Below, in pieces: positions 59,999 through 64,000 of a DNA stretch of 64,000 nucleotides. The notes below the pieces were generated by a model. That model saw nothing but the letters and a program-made list of their open reading frames with translations. It searched no databases and had not been told where the DNA came from. The stretch covers positions 3,930,501 through 3,994,500 of the forward strand of contig NC_135182.1 in NCBI RefSeq assembly GCF_041146795.1. Reading direction: 5' to 3'. Within the stretch, counting starts at the first letter, position 1, and the number at the start of each line of letters is the position of its first letter. The DNA comes from Maylandia zebra (Eukaryota > Chordata > Actinopteri > Cichliformes > Cichlidae). The translations under genes were made by a program, and so were the position numbers.

Positions 59999-61587
59999 CA
60001 CAACTCAATCAGTTTGTGCCAAATAACAATGCTGTGTCTGTTATTTGCTCACATTTTTGGCTTTAGTAAAAACAACATCAGAATAAAACTGAAAACTGCA
60101 GGAAAAATAGTTTCAGTGACTAAAAGTAACACCGCATATCTGCTACAACACTTGGCACACATTCATATAACAAACATGACCTGGATGCATTGGGAAATAA
60201 CTGAATATTCATTCCCCTGGAAAGGTTGTTTTTACCATGTCATTACTCTGAAAACACCCACAGACAACACTGCTTCACAACAAGGCCTTACTCTCCCGAC
60301 GCAGGCACGACACTTTATCTCTGCTCTGTTCAGAGTGAGCAGAGGTTTCAGTGTGACAGAGAGCAGAGCACCCTGTCAGATGAAAACTTGTGATCACTTC
60401 ACTTACTGTTATTATGTAAATGCAGCTGAAATCACAGCACAGCCAGGATTGTTGACATACGTCAAACGGTAAAGTATTCACAATAGCCTTACGAATCTCA
60501 ATGAATAAAACCGTGAGGAGCAATAAGATAAAAGAGGCTGAAAATCATCTCTACACTCCTGTATTCTCTTTTATTCCACGTTATCTCATCTGCTCTTCTG
60601 TTTGGGAACAGTTTTTCGGTTTCAGTTTGAATGCATCCACAGACTGACATGCCCTATCCAATTATGACACGCGTATCGTCGCTTCACACCGTATTTTGCC
60701 TCTCTGTGAAATTGAAAAATAACTAGCAAAGAAAGACAAAAACTCTTTTTAAGGACATATTGCCGCTTGATTTTCTTCATGGTAGCTTCCATCATATTCA
60801 ACAAAATCTGCAAAGAGTGTGACTTTTTGCTGACGTGTGACTTTCCCTGATGAGTATGACATCAGACAGGCCAACGTCCTCCTTCCAACTGTAATTTAAA
60901 AAAGCCATTCCTTCATATACACAGAGTAAAAATCAGCCTTTAGAAAATGTGGGACACTGTCTCAAGATGTGGGTCGAGGGATAAGGAATAAAAACAGAGA
61001 AACATCTGGTCACCCTAGTGACATACTCTGTGACAGAGGCTTAAAAAAATAACCAAATCACAGGTTAGGTTGTTCTTAGAGATTATCAACAATTTCATTT
61101 TGTTTGTGTAATTCAGACCACATTATCAGAGCTTGATCAACATCTTAATTTTGCTGCTGAAGCCATTTTCAGGGAGTTAACAATATTAACCAATTGCGCG
61201 GGGAAGACAAAAAAATGCAGTTAAACATAAACAAGTCTAACTGCACATTTTATATATCAAATATAAGTGAAAGCAGTGCACTTTCAACAGTCTTTCTACA
61301 AGACAGAGAATTACTGCTGTAGTAACTGAAAGAAGTGCACAACTTTTTGGGCTTAAATTATTTCTGTAAAATTACAGAAAAAGTTCTGGGGGCTCACAAA
61401 CAAGACTGTCCTGTAATAAAATAAAAAAAAGAAGGAATTTCCTGTTTTTTCACATTACTGTTATTTAAATGAGTAATTATTAAGTACTAAGACAGTTATT
61501 TCAGCTGTTTATAACATATGTGAAGCATCAGAATAATTCTGTTTTTAAAGTGAGACAACTGTGCGCATGTATAAAGGAGTCACGCCA

Positions 61588-61744
61588 AGAGCAGTAACTT
61601 CACTGTTCATATATGAGAAATTCAGCCCCAAATAAAGACAGGGTTGATCAGGATCTAACAGCAAAAAAATTCGACCTTGTCCTCACGTCCAGGAAGGTGA
61701 GTTTGGAGCCGAGCAGTTAGTTGAAGATGAATCAAAACTGACAT
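61588..61744. repeat. Direct repeat copy 2 in creb1 intron 1
   Basis: Second copy of the 157-bp unit, offset exactly 1900 bases from the first, with no gaps. Confidence 0.92.
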
Positions 61745-63185
61745 CTTTATGTTCAGGGTTTATGTTATTTTAATTCCATTAATACTTTTACATTTAAAAT
61801 TAAATCATTGCTTTTCTTCACATTTTCCAAAGCTGTTAAGGGGGCTGGGTTGGAGTTTTTGCCGTGGTAATTCGAGCACCTGGGCCTTATGTTTGACATC
61901 CCTGCACTAGACACTATATTGTGCATCTGAATTGTGTTTTCACCATTGTCTGCATGGGCAGGTTTTGATAAAGTTACAAATGTTTATGAAAGAAAAAAAT
62001 GTCCCAAACAATGGGATAGAAATTATTTTGTGAAGATGCAAATCTACTCATTAACACATACAAAGGTGATCCAGGGTAATTCCAAGGGGACACATGGGCG
62101 TGCCCCACGTCATCTTCAATAACAAACACACACAAAATGCTTTTATTTTGGAAAGGAAAATTATTGAACTTCTTTTTTCTTTAATAAAATAAAAATGGTT
62201 AATGATCATGAAGGGCATCTTGGGCTTCCCTAACAAATCCTGATCAATTATCAGGAGGTCACACTTCAAACTCAACTTAGCTGCTCCTAACCCAAAGCCC
62301 CCACATTAACTATGATTCTAATAAAGGAGCTTTGGAGAGGTGATCCCCGCCTGACTTCAGGCGATGCAGCGAGTGTTGATCTGGGACGTGTTGTTCTTTG
62401 AGCTCCGTGATCTCACACAGTGCGTAGCTTCTCCCCGCTGCATGATTGGCTTTACACATTTCTCCCTCTGCTTTTCAAAAATCACTCGGATGCTCCGTGT
62501 GTGACAGCAGCGCCACATGGCCGGGTAACGCCCCCTCAACGCACACCGATCACATCCCAGGAGATGTGCCGCAATTTTTTTAAAAAAGTAATGAGACCGC
62601 AGACACACGATGTGCGTTAAATCCACAGGCCCGTGGGTTATGTTTTTAACGGGCGACCAAACGCTGAGGCCTACGATGTCACATTTCTGTGTGCACATCG
62701 ACGCAAACTCGGAGCAAAATCACTAACCACGAAAGAGCGTCGATACAAATGGGTATGCAATCATACATGTAAATGTACATATATACATATAAAAGAATAA
62801 CAATCAAGTCTCTCAAGTGACGGAGAAAAACGCAAATATCGTAGCTAGTGTTTTCAGTGCGCCTTTAACGGGAGGGAAACAGCGCAAATCTTTGCGCAGA
62901 AAGCTCAGTCAGCTACAGCATCATTTACATGTGAGCGTATTAACAAAGCTAAAGTCCGACCGCCGTTTGTTGTGTCTTAACACTCTGCCCATCCTGGTTC
63001 ACTAGCAAAGCCACACATCTGCTCCGTTTCTCCCAAACAGCCGCAGACTCCCCTCCCTCCATCCTGCTACAAACACACCGCGGCGCCATGATCTCTTTGT
63101 TTGCTTCGGGCCGAACCCGACCAGACCGACACTTTCTACGGCAGTGTCCCGTCCCTGTGAGCCCCGGACACCGCTTCGTCCTTAC

Positions 63186-63420
63186 CGATACAGTCTCCCT
63201 TCGTCACTCCCAGGCCTCCGGAGCTCCACTTTTATTCTGGCCGACACGTAAGAGCCCGCGTCAGGCTACACCTCCGCCGCGTCACCGGGAACAACAACAC
63301 GGAGATTGGAGAAGGACGAGAAAGCAGATGGCGACGCTGACCGGAAATAAACGAAGTGCAGACGGAAAATGCCGGAAAATGCCGAGAATGAACGGATAGC
63401 AACGACACCCTCGTGCCCCA
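63186..63420 (-). promoter_or_regulatory. creb1: creb1 promoter and untranslated exon 1
   Basis: A CpG-rich island with no coding role. On the minus strand a donor GTAAGG starts at 63185 after CTGTATCG, giving a plausible untranslated first exon from about 63330 to 63186. Within 63240-63380 are two CRE half-sites (TGACG on the minus strand, from plus-strand CGTCA near 63262 and 63282), a reversed CCAAT box (ATTGG near 63306), a YY1-like AGATGGCGAC near 63328 and ETS-like CCGGAAAT. Known CREB1 promoters carry CREs and autoregulate. Confidence 0.55.
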
Positions 63421-64000
63421 TGAAACGTCTGGCAAAATAACTAAAAAAACAATACGCGGTTTATTTGCAATTCAATAATTACACAACAAAAGCAATAAAA
63501 ATCTGTCAGCTAAAGCTGGTGGTCATAAAAGCGTGTTGTAAACGTGAGGGTCGCTGCGTTCATCTAAAGCCGTATTAGACATATGACAAAGCAGGAAACA
63601 GAAATTCTGTAAAATATTAGTGACAGACAAGCTACTTTCTATTTTTTTTCTATGTTTTTTTTAAATATATATATTTTCAACGGTATTAATACAAACACAG
63701 TCCAGTTAACTAATTAATTTGGAAGCCCCGTGGTTTTATCTGAAACTTATACATCATTGGGCGCTCCTCAGCCTTGATTGCCTCTCCCAGTGGCCCCCAG
63801 TTAGTTGTATTGATTTGTTAGTTTAGTGGAGCTGCGGGGTTTTTAAAAAAATATTTATTAATTTTTATCAAGTACTGCGATTATAGATCACAACTTGTAT
63901 TATTAGAAATGTATTATAACAAGGTTAAATATCTAACTTCACGGGGGATTTTTTTAAAAAGGATTTTAACTTGCTTTTCAAACTAATGAAACCTCTGCTC
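63421..64000. other. Intergenic end of window
   Basis: AT-rich sequence beyond the creb1 promoter. I see no gene, RNA or repeat. Confidence 0.5.

Larger units (their letters stand above)
58832..63185 (-). other. creb1: creb1 intron 1
   Basis: A 4.35-kb intron between the proposed untranslated exon and the first coding exon. It holds a 157-bp ungapped duplication (59688-59844 and 61588-61744), a perfect 20-bp hairpin (59949-59998) and a weak fragment of a hAT MITE end near 61895 (TTTGACATCCCTG). Open frames such as 59960-60472 lack any recognisable protein. Confidence 0.6.

Noticed and set aside
59960..60472. 170-codon open frame in creb1 intron 1
   Set aside because: It starts inside the perfect hairpin, has no domain or signal I recognise and ordinary intron composition. 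A chance frame is more likely.

Overview
The window is genomic DNA of a ray-finned fish, most likely a percomorph and plausibly a cichlid. Genes are split by short and long introns with GT-AG sites. CA/GT microsatellites are frequent, and there are many teleost-type transposon relics (Tc1, hAT, L2-like and RTE-like LINEs, a tRNA-headed SINE). No bacterial, phage or CRISPR structure is present.

Four protein genes can be supported. From left to right they are: the last three coding exons of plekhm3 on the + strand (3543-15206); the intronless Wnt receptor gene fzd5 on the + strand (30857-32581); ccnyl1 (cyclin Y-like 1) on the - strand, rebuilt as ten coding exons (47678 down to 38155, 341 aa); and creb1 on the - strand, rebuilt as seven coding exons (58810 down to 55479, 329 aa) with a probable untranslated first exon near 63186-63330. 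Every splice junction I propose keeps frame and uses GT/AG. Order and orientation match the human 2q33.3 block (CREB1, CCNYL1, FZD5, PLEKHM3), except that METTL21A, which lies between CREB1 and CCNYL1 in human, was not found.

Region by region: 1-3542 is plekhm3 intron with an intact-looking hAT MITE at 57-370. 3607-15043 is two more plekhm3 introns holding hAT and LINE relics. 15207-20586 is a probable long plekhm3 3' UTR. 20600-30000 is a transposon-rich intergenic stretch with a LINE insertion flanked by a 12-bp target duplication, two Tc1 fragments and a larger Tc1 relic. 30000-34315 is fzd5 with its UTRs. 34300-38154 is a Tc1 relic, a LINE 3' end and the ccnyl1 3' UTR. 38155-48600 is ccnyl1 and its promoter. 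48600-51800 is a nested repeat cluster. 51830-63420 is creb1, with a long 3' UTR, introns and promoter. The last 580 bases hold nothing I recognise.

Functionally, fzd5 (Wnt receptor) and ccnyl1 (membrane-tethered cyclin whose family activates CDK14/16 to phosphorylate LRP6) both belong to Wnt signalling and sit tail to tail. creb1 is a cAMP-responsive bZIP activator, and plekhm3 is an endolysosomal adaptor-type protein. I found no sign of a new multi-gene system. The most unusual items are two perfect hairpins, a 157-bp ungapped duplication inside creb1 intron 1, a tandem splice donor in ccnyl1, a creb1 locus able to make only the delta-type isoform, and an fzd5 C-terminus lacking the usual PDZ-ligand serine.
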